DNA from: a virus
Virus record (IMG/VR): IMGVR_UViG_3300021371_000095
Span: 1 to 25,283 of that record
Strand: one strand, 5' to 3'
Length of the DNA: 25,283 bases
In this document: positions 7,694-14,830 of the stretch, piece after piece
Position numbering within the stretch: the first letter of the stretch is position 1
Layout of the letters: the number at the start of each line of letters is the position of its first letter
Translations under genes and position numbers: made by a program
The notes under the pieces: model-generated
Seen by the model: the letters and a program-made list of their open reading frames with translations, nothing else
Databases searched by the model: none
What the model was told of the DNA's origin: nothing

Positions 7694-8149
7694 ATGAAAA
7701 AAATAGTATATTTACACGGTTTAGAAAGTGAACCAGGAGGAACAAAAGTGTCTTTCCTTGCTGAAAAAGGTATGGTTTATGCACCTGAAATGAATTATGA
7801 AAGCTTAAACTTACATGAATTTATCCTTACTTTAGGTATGCCTGATTTGATTATTGGCTCTAGTATGGGTGGTTATGTTGCTGATATTATTGGTTCAAGA
7901 TTAGGAGTTGATGTTTTATTATTTAATCCGGCATTACATAATAGATCAATCCCAGTAAACCATGAATATTATGGTGAAACTTATAAACGTACAATTGTTT
8001 TAGGTACTGAAGATAATGTTATTAATCCTGAAATAACTAAAAAGTTATGGCCTGTTCACCATAATTATGCTAAATTTGATGAAATAGAAGGTATGGGTCA
8101 TAGAACGCCACTTGATGTTTTTATCAATATGTATAATAAACATGCTTAA
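7694..8149 (+). CDS. Alpha/beta-hydrolase, YqiA-like esterase
   Basis: A 151-residue single-domain hydrolase close in layout to the YqiA/UPF0227 esterases. It has the oxyanion loop YLHGLES (H8-G9), the nucleophile elbow GSSMGG (S57), an acid in LGTEDNVI (D107) and the catalytic histidine in EGMGHR (H136). All three triad members are present in the expected order and spacing, so it is probably active. The family cleaves small esters and thioesters; the physiological substrate is unknown. It is preceded by the AAATAAAGGTTATG context and followed 3 bases later by the first gene of the head-protein block. It could act in host takeover or lysis, but no export signal is present. Confidence 0.8.
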   Translation: MKKIVYLHGLESEPGGTKVSFLAEKGMVYAPEMNYESLNLHEFILTLGMPDLIIGSSMGGYVADIIGSRLGVDVLLFNPALHNRSIPVNHEYYGETYKRTIVLGTEDNVINPEITKKLWPVHHNYAKFDEIEGMGHRTPLDVFINMYNKHA

Positions 8150-8151
8150 TT

Positions 8152-8697
8152 ATGATCAAATTAATAGATCTATTAAATGAAATAGATATACCCAAGAATA
8201 AATGGGTTACTATACCTGCTTCCGAATTAAAGGATTATAGTGAAGAAATTTATAAGTTAATTGATAACGCTTATGCTCAAATAGGCGGTCATCCTAACTA
8301 TAAATCAGCGGATAATGTAACTGGTAGGGAAGCAGATGCAGAATATGAAATAATTGATTTAGACGATGACCCTGAAATTGATGCTGTATCAGCTGCTAAA
8401 CCTAAATCAGCAGGTAAAAAATTTACAGCAACAGGACATGATGGTTCTAGTGCAGCTAAATCTAAAGTAGTAAATTATAAAGCTGATAAATTAAAATCAG
8501 GAGGATATTTTGTTGAAGTATCAGGTAAAATAAAAGATATCTTTAAAGCTAAAGGTGTAGAACCTATTAACGATGAAGAATTAGTACGTAAAGTACTTAA
8601 AGATAAAGAAATTGAGTGGTTAGGTAATGGCGAATATAAAAGAACAATTGGTGGTAAAGTATTTACCAAAGCATTAATGGGAAAACCAAAAGTATGA
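8152..8697 (+). CDS. Phage GNAT-like protein with N-terminal LxE capsid-targeting-like peptide
   Basis: A 181-residue protein. The first 11 residues, MIKLIDLLNEI, form a short amphipathic helix ending in LNE, like T4 capsid-targeting peptides that the prohead protease removes after LxE. After it, IPASELKDYSEEIYKLIDNA and YAQIGGHPNYKSADNV resemble the start of acetyltransferase-like proteins common in marine phages. The C-terminal part (FVEVSGKIKDIFKAKGVEP, then EWLGNGEYKRTIGG) completes that pattern. Acetyl-CoA binding is not proven: I see no clear (R/Q)xxGxG/A loop. It overlaps the next gene by ATGA. The likely route is packing in the head and delivery with the DNA, which is inference. Confidence 0.6.
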   Translation: MIKLIDLLNEIDIPKNKWVTIPASELKDYSEEIYKLIDNAYAQIGGHPNYKSADNVTGREADAEYEIIDLDDDPEIDAVSAAKPKSAGKKFTATGHDGSSAAKSKVVNYKADKLKSGGYFVEVSGKIKDIFKAKGVEPINDEELVRKVLKDKEIEWLGNGEYKRTIGGKVFTKALMGKPKV

Positions 8698-9491
8698 TAA
8701 GTTTAGTACAATTATTAAGAGAAGCACAAGGTAGTCCAAAAGCGATTATTTTAGCAGGAGCACCTGGAGCAGGTAAAGGATACATTTTACGTGGTTTAGA
8801 CTTAGGAGGTCTAAAAGTAATGAATGTAGATGATATTTATGTTCCTTTATTAAAAAAAGCTAACGTTAGTTTAGATTTAAAAAACGCTACACCTGAAGAA
8901 AGAAGTGAGCAAGCCAAACAAATGGCAGCAGCTAATAAACAATTCAAAGGTGAAATGGAACAAATAATAGCTGGTAAAGAATCATTTATATTAGATGGTA
9001 CAGCTGCCTCATATAATTCTACAGCTAAACTAAAAGCTGAGTTAGATGAAGCAGGATATGATACATTTATGCTATATGTGTATACTGATTTAGAACGTTC
9101 GTTAAGCCAAAACCAAGACAGATATGTAAAATCAGGAGGTGAAGATAGAAGTTTAGCACCTGCAATTGTAATGCGTACTTGGAAAAGTGTAACAGACAAT
9201 TTACCTAAATATGAAGAATTATTTGGTGATAATTTTGTAGCAGTAGCTAACACATTAGATAATAGAATGCAAGATATAGATAAGATTATAAATAAATATC
9301 TTAAACCATTTACACCTTCAGGAACAAAACCAAAAACACCAGCTCAGCAAAAGAAATCAGATGAGCGAAAAGAACAAGATAAAGCAGAAATTCAAGCTAT
9401 GTTGGATGACGATTTTATATATGATGTAATTGAATACACTATGTCTAAGGAAGAGGCACAAATGAGATTAAAACAATTCTTATCTAAATGA
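8694..9491 (+). CDS. Zeta-toxin-like P-loop kinase with N-terminal LRE|A peptide
   Basis: A 265-residue protein. MISLVQLLREA (cut predicted after E10) precedes a P-loop kinase domain: Walker A GAPGAGKG (residues 22-29), the substrate acid in VMNVDDIY (D46, D47), FILDGTAAS as the Walker B-like strand and the lid arginine region DRYVKSGGEDRS. The layout fits the zeta-toxin/AAA_33 group, whose members phosphorylate small molecules, nucleotides or sugars. In zeta toxins the target is UDP-N-acetylglucosamine. Residues about 205-265 form a charged helical tail. The start overlaps the previous stop by ATGA and the end overlaps the next start. I infer a kinase delivered from the head; the substrate is open. 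Confidence 0.72.
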   Translation: MISLVQLLREAQGSPKAIILAGAPGAGKGYILRGLDLGGLKVMNVDDIYVPLLKKANVSLDLKNATPEERSEQAKQMAAANKQFKGEMEQIIAGKESFILDGTAASYNSTAKLKAELDEAGYDTFMLYVYTDLERSLSQNQDRYVKSGGEDRSLAPAIVMRTWKSVTDNLPKYEELFGDNFVAVANTLDNRMQDIDKIINKYLKPFTPSGTKPKTPAQQKKSDERKEQDKAEIQAMLDDDFIYDVIEYTMSKEEAQMRLKQFLSK

Positions 9492-11149
9492 GTTTAGTAA
9501 ACGAATTAATTAAAGGGTTATTACCTGAAGAAGAAAAAAAGAAGGTAGTGGCAGTATATGGTGGTGGTTTTAAACCACCTACATCTGGTCATTTTGAAGT
9601 TGTAAAACAAGCACTTAAAGAAAATCCCGAAATAGATGAAATGATTATCTTAATAGGGGGTAAACCAAGAAATGGTATTACACCTGATGAATCTATACTA
9701 ATTTGGGATATCTATAAACAATATTTACCATTTAAAGTTGAGGTAAAATATACATCAGTACCTCCTATAAAAGGTATTTATAACTACGCTAAAGAACACC
9801 CAGATGAAGAAGTATTATTTGTTATAGGTGCTAGAGAAGGTAATGAAGATGATTTTGCCGATATAGCAACCAGAACAAAATCTTTAGATAAATACCCAAA
9901 TTTAAATTTACGTACTATTGTAACACAAGGTGGGGTATCAGGTACAGCAGCTAGAAATGCTTCTAAAATATCATTAGATAAATTTAAACCATTTGTTCCA
10001 TCTGAATTATCAGATGAAGAAGTTGAACAAGTATATAATATAGTAGCAGATAAAATACAAGAAGTATTAACTGAAAATGCCTCATACGGTCAACATATAG
10101 ATGTAATTGAAAAAATAGCTGAATTGACCAATTATATGATAGATAATGGTATGAATATTGAACCACTACCTAGTATGGAATTTATAGATGGTGATTCAGA
10201 AAATGCTAAAGACTTCTTTGGTAAAACAGCATATTATGATCCAAATAGACAGCATATTGTTTTATATACTGAAGGTAGACATCCAAAAGATATAGTACGT
10301 TCATATGCACATGAAATGATACACCATATTCAGTATCTAGAAGATAGATTAGGTGATGTTTCAACTACTAATACAATGGAAGATGATCATTTAGATAAAA
10401 TAGAACAAGAAGCTAATTTAAGGGGTACAATGACATTCAGAAATTGGACTGATAGCTTAAATGAAGCAATTGTAGGTGATAAAATCGAATGTGATAATTG
10501 TGACTGGAGTTGGAATATAAAAGATGGTGGTAATGATTTATTTATATGCCATAAATGTGGGCATGATAATACACCAGTAAGTGAAAAGAAAAATAAAGAC
10601 CCATTTGGTATAAATGCATATGCCAGAGAATTGGGTCGATTAAATGAAAAGGTTATGGATTATAAAATTTATGTAGATATGGACGGCGTTGTAGCCGATT
10701 TTGACCAACGTTTTATAGATTTAAGTGGTATGTTACCTAGAGAATTTGAAGCTAAATATGGTAAAAATGCCTTTTGGGATTTTATAGATGAAGGGGATAA
10801 TAAACTTAAATTTTGGGTTGGTATTCCTCAAATGTCAGATGCACAACAACTTATGGATTTTGTATCTAAATACGATTATGAAATGCTAACCGCACCCTCA
10901 CTAAAAAAACAATCCTTAATGGGTAAAGGTTTATGGATGATAAATCAAACTAAAAAAGGTTTATTTCCATCAAAACCTAAAGTAAACTATAAGAGTGCTA
11001 AAAATAAAAAAGATTTTGCAGCACCAAACCATATATTAATAGATGATAAAGCTTCTACTATAGATAGCTGGAATACCGCAGGAGGGATTGGTATATTACA
11101 TACTAGTGCAGCCAATACTATTAGTCAACTAAAAAAATTAGGTTTATAA
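9488..11149 (+). CDS. Four-domain head polyprotein: nucleotidyltransferase, zincin protease, zinc ribbon, HAD phosphatase
   Basis: A 553-residue modular protein. Residues about 19-190 form a nucleotidyltransferase: GGGFKPPTSGHF (T32-x-G-H35, a TxGH form of HxGH) and SGTAAR (151-156), as in NMN/cytidylyl transferases. Residues about 200-315 form a zincin metallopeptidase with HEMIH (275-279) and a likely third ligand in EQEAN (E306 or E308). Residues 334-360 are a zinc ribbon with C335, C338, C354 and C357. Residues 392-553 are a HAD phosphatase similar to 5'-nucleotidases, with DMDG (D397, D399) and LIDD (519-520). Boundaries carry protease-like sites: LTE|N (194-197), LNE|A (324-327) and LNE|K (385-388). 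I infer cleavage by the prohead protease into separate injected enzymes. Substrates are unknown. Confidence 0.75.
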   Translation: MSLVNELIKGLLPEEEKKKVVAVYGGGFKPPTSGHFEVVKQALKENPEIDEMIILIGGKPRNGITPDESILIWDIYKQYLPFKVEVKYTSVPPIKGIYNYAKEHPDEEVLFVIGAREGNEDDFADIATRTKSLDKYPNLNLRTIVTQGGVSGTAARNASKISLDKFKPFVPSELSDEEVEQVYNIVADKIQEVLTENASYGQHIDVIEKIAELTNYMIDNGMNIEPLPSMEFIDGDSENAKDFFGKTAYYDPNRQHIVLYTEGRHPKDIVRSYAHEMIHHIQYLEDRLGDVSTTNTMEDDHLDKIEQEANLRGTMTFRNWTDSLNEAIVGDKIECDNCDWSWNIKDGGNDLFICHKCGHDNTPVSEKKNKDPFGINAYARELGRLNEKVMDYKIYVDMDGVVADFDQRFIDLSGMLPREFEAKYGKNAFWDFIDEGDNKLKFWVGIPQMSDAQQLMDFVSKYDYEMLTAPSLKKQSLMGKGLWMINQTKKGLFPSKPKVNYKSAKNKKDFAAPNHILIDDKASTIDSWNTAGGIGILHTSAANTISQLKKLGL

Positions 11150-11724
11150 TGAGTCAAGATAATGTTTTAAAAAAAGAGTTTGCAAAAAAAGATGTAGAAC
11201 GTCTTAGAAATTTAATGAAAGGTAAATATGGTGAGAAAACAACAGTAGGTGTTGGTTATTCTAAACCTGATGAATTTCATAAAGAGGGTGATGTTTGGGA
11301 TTATGATGGTCGTACTTGGACTATTAAAGATGGTATTAAACAAAATATTACAAAACTAGATAAAGCTAAAAAAGCACATTTAATGCCTTTAATGTGCCCT
11401 AACTGTAAAAAGGTAATGAAAAATAAAAATGATAAACCTTATTATAAAATCCACAAAACTTGTTTTAAATGTGTTATTGTAAAGGAAGACAATTTAAAAC
11501 GAGAAGGTAAGTGGGAGGAATATCAACGCGAAATAAAAAATTCTGAAATTAATAATAAAATTATTGATTTTAAAGCTTATGTAGAAGATAAGTTAAAAGA
11601 AACAAACAATAGTTTTATATCAGAAGCAGGAGATAAAGAAACTTGGAAGGGTAAGATTAATAAAGAAAGGGTAGAAGAAAATGTTAAAGAAGTTATAGAA
11701 TATTTAGAGTCACTTAAACAGTAA
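11149..11724 (+). CDS. Zinc-ribbon phage protein with C-terminal ISE|A site
   Basis: A 191-residue protein. Residues about 40-75 carry EGDVWDYDGRTWTIKDGIKQ and NITKLDKAKK, a stretch I associate with a conserved phage protein family of unknown role. A zinc finger follows: CPNCKKVM then KIHKTCFKCV (two CxxC pairs 25 residues apart, with a nearby histidine). The tail has SFISEAGDKETW, an I-S-E|A protease-like site, then a charged helix. It starts with TAATG overlap to the polyprotein gene, so it is co-translated. Nucleic acid or protein binding is the usual role for such fingers; here it is probably a minor head-associated protein. The family name is not certain. Confidence 0.62.
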   Translation: MSQDNVLKKEFAKKDVERLRNLMKGKYGEKTTVGVGYSKPDEFHKEGDVWDYDGRTWTIKDGIKQNITKLDKAKKAHLMPLMCPNCKKVMKNKNDKPYYKIHKTCFKCVIVKEDNLKREGKWEEYQREIKNSEINNKIIDFKAYVEDKLKETNNSFISEAGDKETWKGKINKERVEENVKEVIEYLESLKQ

Positions 11725-11735
11725 CTTTACATATT

Positions 11736-11743
11736 TATAACAA
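11736..11743 (+). promoter_or_regulatory. Late-promoter-like TATAACAA in ACATATTTATAA
   Basis: In the 37-base gap before the gene at 11762. The string ACATATTTATAA (11729-11740) recurs exactly at 23128-23139, and the variant AATATTTATAA occurs at 14135-14145. All three end 17 to 23 bases before an ATG of a head-type gene. It resembles the T4 late core with one mismatch. Confidence 0.4.
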
Positions 11744-11761
11744 TATAATAATATTATAATT

Positions 11762-13132
11762 ATGAAGGACAATTTTGACGTACATGCTTGGAATCTTAAA
11801 AGATATCTAAATGAAAATGAAAATTATTTAGATCAATTAGCTAGTGATTTATCATTAAAATACCCTAATTTAGATTTTTATGTTAGAGATGAACCTTATT
11901 TTGATAGAATTGATGTAATAGGATCTGAGCAAGATAAATTCAATTTTGGAGATAAATTCCATGGTAAAAAGTTTGGTGAATATGAAGTATTTGCTATAGA
12001 TGATGATGATAGAGGAGAAGTTGTTCGTATCGTAAAATCTTCAAGCATAAAAAGAGGAGGCATAAACGAATATTCCAAATACGATAATATAGCTAGCTAC
12101 GGTCATAAAGGCTACAAAGATAAACACTTCGATATCTGCCCAGCAGCCGAAGGTTTAAGAGATAGATTATTAGCTGGAGAATTTAAAGATAATAAATGGG
12201 CTACAGGAACTGATTTTGAAAAAGAAGTAGGTGAATGGCTTTACAGACATGATATTTTATTTCAAATTGAAAAACAAGTATTAAGAGATAAAGAAGGTGA
12301 AGAAAGCGATGTAGAAGAAGCAGAACATGCTGTAAGTAAAATTGTTAATTTATCTCGTGATTTAGGTATTCCTGCTGCTGAAATTTCTTATTTAAAAGCT
12401 CATATTCAAAAAATTAAAGATATAGTTGAATATAGTTCATTAACTGAATCCACTTTATGTAAACGAGGACAAGATTATATTAAAGCTAGAAAAGCAGCAG
12501 GAGAAAAATCATCTGCTTATCTATCAGGACGTGCTGTAAAAGTTTGTAAAGGAGATATTAAATTTAAGGGCAAAAAACAAAAAGATTTCAAAAATGAATC
12601 TTTAGACGAATATGTAGACAATGGTCCCGAAGAAAAGTCATTTGATGTTGAAATGGAGAAAGCAGGTAAGGGCATAGCATCTGCTATTGAAAAAGAATTA
12701 AAAAATAAAAAACCTCAAGAATTAAACGAAGCCATAATAACCTCAGTAATAGCAGGTGTTTTAACAGGTAATTCCCTTATTAATTTTATTTCTAAACTTG
12801 CTAAACTCTTATTTAAAAAAATAGGATTTAAAAAAGGAGAAGATATAGCAGGAAAAATTCAACATTGGGCCCATGATAATGAAATAGCTTTTCAAAAACC
12901 TATTAAACGTGTGTTAGGTTTCTTTATTAAAGATACAAAAACATTAGATATAGTTACTAAGGGAATTTATGCCATTGTAGTAGGTAGTATGGCCGCTAAT
13001 TATGGTGCTGAAGCATTATCATCATTATCTAAATCAGATTGGTTCGCTTCATCTCTTAATGCTTTAAAAACATTAGCAAAATCTGATGAAACTATAGTTA
13101 ATGCTTATCCTGCAATAAGAGCTTTAATATAA
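11762..13132 (+). CDS. Modular head-associated protein with LNE|A site and hydrophobic C-terminal part
   Basis: A 456-residue protein. The N-terminus KDNFDVHAWNLKRYLNEN resembles that of the gene at 20644 (DNFDLRKYLAED) and ends in LNE|N (16-19). Residues about 230-275 form a basic segment, LCKRGQDYIKARKAAGEKSS, AYLSGRAVKVCKGDIKFKG, with two cysteines, similar to small basic modules in other phage head proteins. LNE|A occurs at 321-324. Directly after it the chain becomes hydrophobic (AIITSVIAGVLTGNSLINFI), and a second hydrophobic stretch lies at about 396-416 (IVTKGIYAIVVGSMAANYGA). Cleavage at 323 would free a 133-residue membrane-active-looking fragment. I infer a role in genome entry or membrane passage; this is speculative. 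The basic part may bind DNA. Confidence 0.6.
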   Translation: MKDNFDVHAWNLKRYLNENENYLDQLASDLSLKYPNLDFYVRDEPYFDRIDVIGSEQDKFNFGDKFHGKKFGEYEVFAIDDDDRGEVVRIVKSSSIKRGGINEYSKYDNIASYGHKGYKDKHFDICPAAEGLRDRLLAGEFKDNKWATGTDFEKEVGEWLYRHDILFQIEKQVLRDKEGEESDVEEAEHAVSKIVNLSRDLGIPAAEISYLKAHIQKIKDIVEYSSLTESTLCKRGQDYIKARKAAGEKSSAYLSGRAVKVCKGDIKFKGKKQKDFKNESLDEYVDNGPEEKSFDVEMEKAGKGIASAIEKELKNKKPQELNEAIITSVIAGVLTGNSLINFISKLAKLLFKKIGFKKGEDIAGKIQHWAHDNEIAFQKPIKRVLGFFIKDTKTLDIVTKGIYAIVVGSMAANYGAEALSSLSKSDWFASSLNALKTLAKSDETIVNAYPAIRALI

Positions 13133-13407
13133 TGACACAAGATAGGATAACAGAAATAATACGTGAATCTTTAAAAGATTGGTTTGGTAAAGAAGATTGG
13201 GTTAGAATCAATACCTCAGGTAACATTTCTGGTGATTGTGGTACAATGAAAAAAGGTAAACCTACAACTAGATGTTTACCTCGTAAAAAAGCTCAATCAC
13301 TAACTAAAGCAGAACGTAAAGCTACTGTAGCTAAAAAAGTACGTGGTAGTAAAAAAGGTAAACAATTTGTGAAAAACACAGATAAAGCCGAATTTAAAAA
13401 GAAATAA
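13132..13407 (+). CDS. Small basic phage protein (DUF5872-like)
   Basis: A 91-residue, strongly basic protein. The N-terminus MTQDRITEIIRESLKDWFG is an amphipathic helix with ITE and IRE steps. It is followed by WVRINTSGNISGDCGTMKKG and a Lys/Arg-rich tail (KAQSLTKAERKATVAKK, KGKQFVKN). The pattern GxISGxCGTxK...RCLPxxKAQSLTKAERxA is one I recall for small phage proteins named DUF5872, but I cannot verify the match. Two cysteines (SGDCG and RCLP) may bind metal or pair. The charge suggests DNA binding inside the head. It starts on the TAATG overlap of the previous gene. Confidence 0.6.
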   Translation: MTQDRITEIIRESLKDWFGKEDWVRINTSGNISGDCGTMKKGKPTTRCLPRKKAQSLTKAERKATVAKKVRGSKKGKQFVKNTDKAEFKKK

Positions 13408-14136
13408 ATGAGATTATTATATCTAGTATTTATACTACTTTTCACAAGTTGTGGAGTTGGATTTCAATACACAACATTAAATCATGCTGGTCACATTGAC
13501 GGTATTTATTCATCTAATAATCCTAAGGTTAACACTATAAATAGCTTTTCGGATCTTCAATGGAAGCTTAGAACAGATTTTAACTTCAGATACGATTTTG
13601 CTCAATATGCTTTATCTCAACCTAGATCCTTTGATTGGAATAATCGTATATTAGGTAATAGGTACAACTGGTATTACCCTTATTTAGGATATAACTACTA
13701 TTGGAATAGAGATCAAATGTGGAATGATTGGGTTTGGGGTTATCCATTTAATTATGGAATTGGATATACTTACAGTTGGAGGAATAGAAGATGGTCTTCA
13801 AATCAATGGGGATGGAATAATTACTATGGTTGGAACAACGGGTTCTATAATAGATACAGAGGTACTAACATAGCATACCATACAGGTAGAAGAGGTAATA
13901 CTCGTACTATTAACCGTAGAACAGTAAATAATAATAGAGTAGTTACTACTCTACGTACAAGAACTGTAATAAAAAATAAACCTAGAGTAATAAACAATAA
14001 ATCTAGAGTTAACCCTCCTAGAACAAGAGTTAATACTCCACTTAGACAACCTTCAACAATAAGAACAACTCCACGTACTTCCACTCGATCTACTAACAGT
14101 ACTACAGTAAGAAGCAATTCTAGGAGAAAAAATTAA
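13408..14136 (+). CDS. Predicted lipoprotein, Trp/Tyr/Asn-rich with basic tail
   Basis: A 242-residue protein starting directly after the previous stop. The first 17 residues (MRLLYLVFILLFTSCGV) are a lipoprotein signal: short basic end, hydrophobic core and lipobox FTSC, with C15 as the lipid site. The middle is very rich in Trp, Tyr and Asn (YYPYLGYNYYWNRDQMWNDW, and further NYYGWNN repeats). Residues about 150-242 are basic and low complexity (Arg, Thr, Asn). Bacteroidota hosts have lipoproteins of this style, so the gene may be captured. In phages, lipoproteins often block superinfection or act in lysis. It is odd to find one inside a head-protein block, since it must be made in the cell and exported. 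Function unknown. Confidence 0.7.
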   Translation: MRLLYLVFILLFTSCGVGFQYTTLNHAGHIDGIYSSNNPKVNTINSFSDLQWKLRTDFNFRYDFAQYALSQPRSFDWNNRILGNRYNWYYPYLGYNYYWNRDQMWNDWVWGYPFNYGIGYTYSWRNRRWSSNQWGWNNYYGWNNGFYNRYRGTNIAYHTGRRGNTRTINRRTVNNNRVVTTLRTRTVIKNKPRVINNKSRVNPPRTRVNTPLRQPSTIRTTPRTSTRSTNSTTVRSNSRRKN

Positions 14137-14140
14137 TATT

Positions 14141-14148
14141 TATAAATA
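14141..14148 (+). promoter_or_regulatory. Late-promoter-like TATAAATA before the core-like gene
   Basis: Exact T4-type late core in the 25-base gap between the lipoprotein gene and the scaffold-like gene, 13 bases before its ATG. It lies within the longer shared string ATATTTATAA. Confidence 0.5.
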
Positions 14149-14161
14149 AAAATATACTATA

Positions 14162-14827
14162 ATGAGCGATTTTAATTATCAAGAATACTTAAGAAACAAT
14201 CCTTTACTTAAAGAAGAAGTGAAGGATCAATTAATCACTGAATCTCAAGAAGTTGAAGAAGTAGAATTACCTGCCACTACTGTAAATAAAACTAATGCTG
14301 AGGTAACAAATATAAAAACTATGGCTCAAGCTATGTTAAATTATTTTGACCAAATCAAAGAAAAAGAAGCAGTAGATTTTGAAGCTAATGCTAATATGAA
14401 AGTAGCATTAGACAGACTTAAAAAATTAGCTAAAACAGAAGAAGAAGAAGCGGTAGCTGTAGCAGAAAATACAGAAGAAGTAACTGAAGAAGCTTCATCT
14501 AAAATGAAAGTATCTGAACTTAAAGCTAAAATTAAAGAAGACATATTGTCTGTTCTTTCAGAAGCTGAAGAAGAAGTAGATGTTGATGTAGATGTTGAAG
14601 ATGAAGTTGAAGTAGATGCAGAAGCAGATGATATTGAAATCGAAAGACCAGGAGTTAAAACAACAGTAGATGTTGGTTTATCTCCAGAAGAAGAAATTGT
14701 ACAAGATTCTTTAAAAGCTGCAATGGATGCTGCTAATGAATTAGGTAATCAAAAATTAGCTGATCAAATTGGTAATACAATTACTTTCTTTACAAGAGAA
14801 TTTGTAGTAGGTCAAAATACCGATTAA
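14162..14827 (+). CDS. Acidic prohead-core/scaffold-like protein
   Basis: A 221-residue, very acidic, mostly helical protein. The start YQEYLRNNPLLKEEVKDQL and the site LITES (I-T-E|S, residues 25-28) suggest a removable N-terminal piece. Helices with heptad-like spacing run over residues 48-92. A second site, LSE|A (132-135), precedes an acidic ribbon of alternating Val-Asp and Glu (139-160, VDVDVDVEDEV). The C-terminus LSPEEEIVQDSLKAAMDAAN with GNTITFFTREFV is a pattern I associate with phage structural proteins. Acidic, cuttable, helical proteins of this sort form the core of T4-like proheads. Assignment to a T4 gp22-like role is by character, not by clear similarity. The VDVDVDVEDEV string recurs in the protein encoded at 16813. 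Confidence 0.55.
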   Translation: MSDFNYQEYLRNNPLLKEEVKDQLITESQEVEEVELPATTVNKTNAEVTNIKTMAQAMLNYFDQIKEKEAVDFEANANMKVALDRLKKLAKTEEEEAVAVAENTEEVTEEASSKMKVSELKAKIKEDILSVLSEAEEEVDVDVDVEDEVEVDAEADDIEIERPGVKTTVDVGLSPEEEIVQDSLKAAMDAANELGNQKLADQIGNTITFFTREFVVGQNTD

Positions 14828-14830
14828 CAC

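Noticed and set aside
8837-9253. Longest minus-strand open frame (138 codons), opposite the zeta-toxin-like kinase gene
   Set aside because: The opposite strand encodes a protein with intact Walker motifs. This frame and all other minus-strand frames read as Ser/Leu-rich mirror products with no start context.
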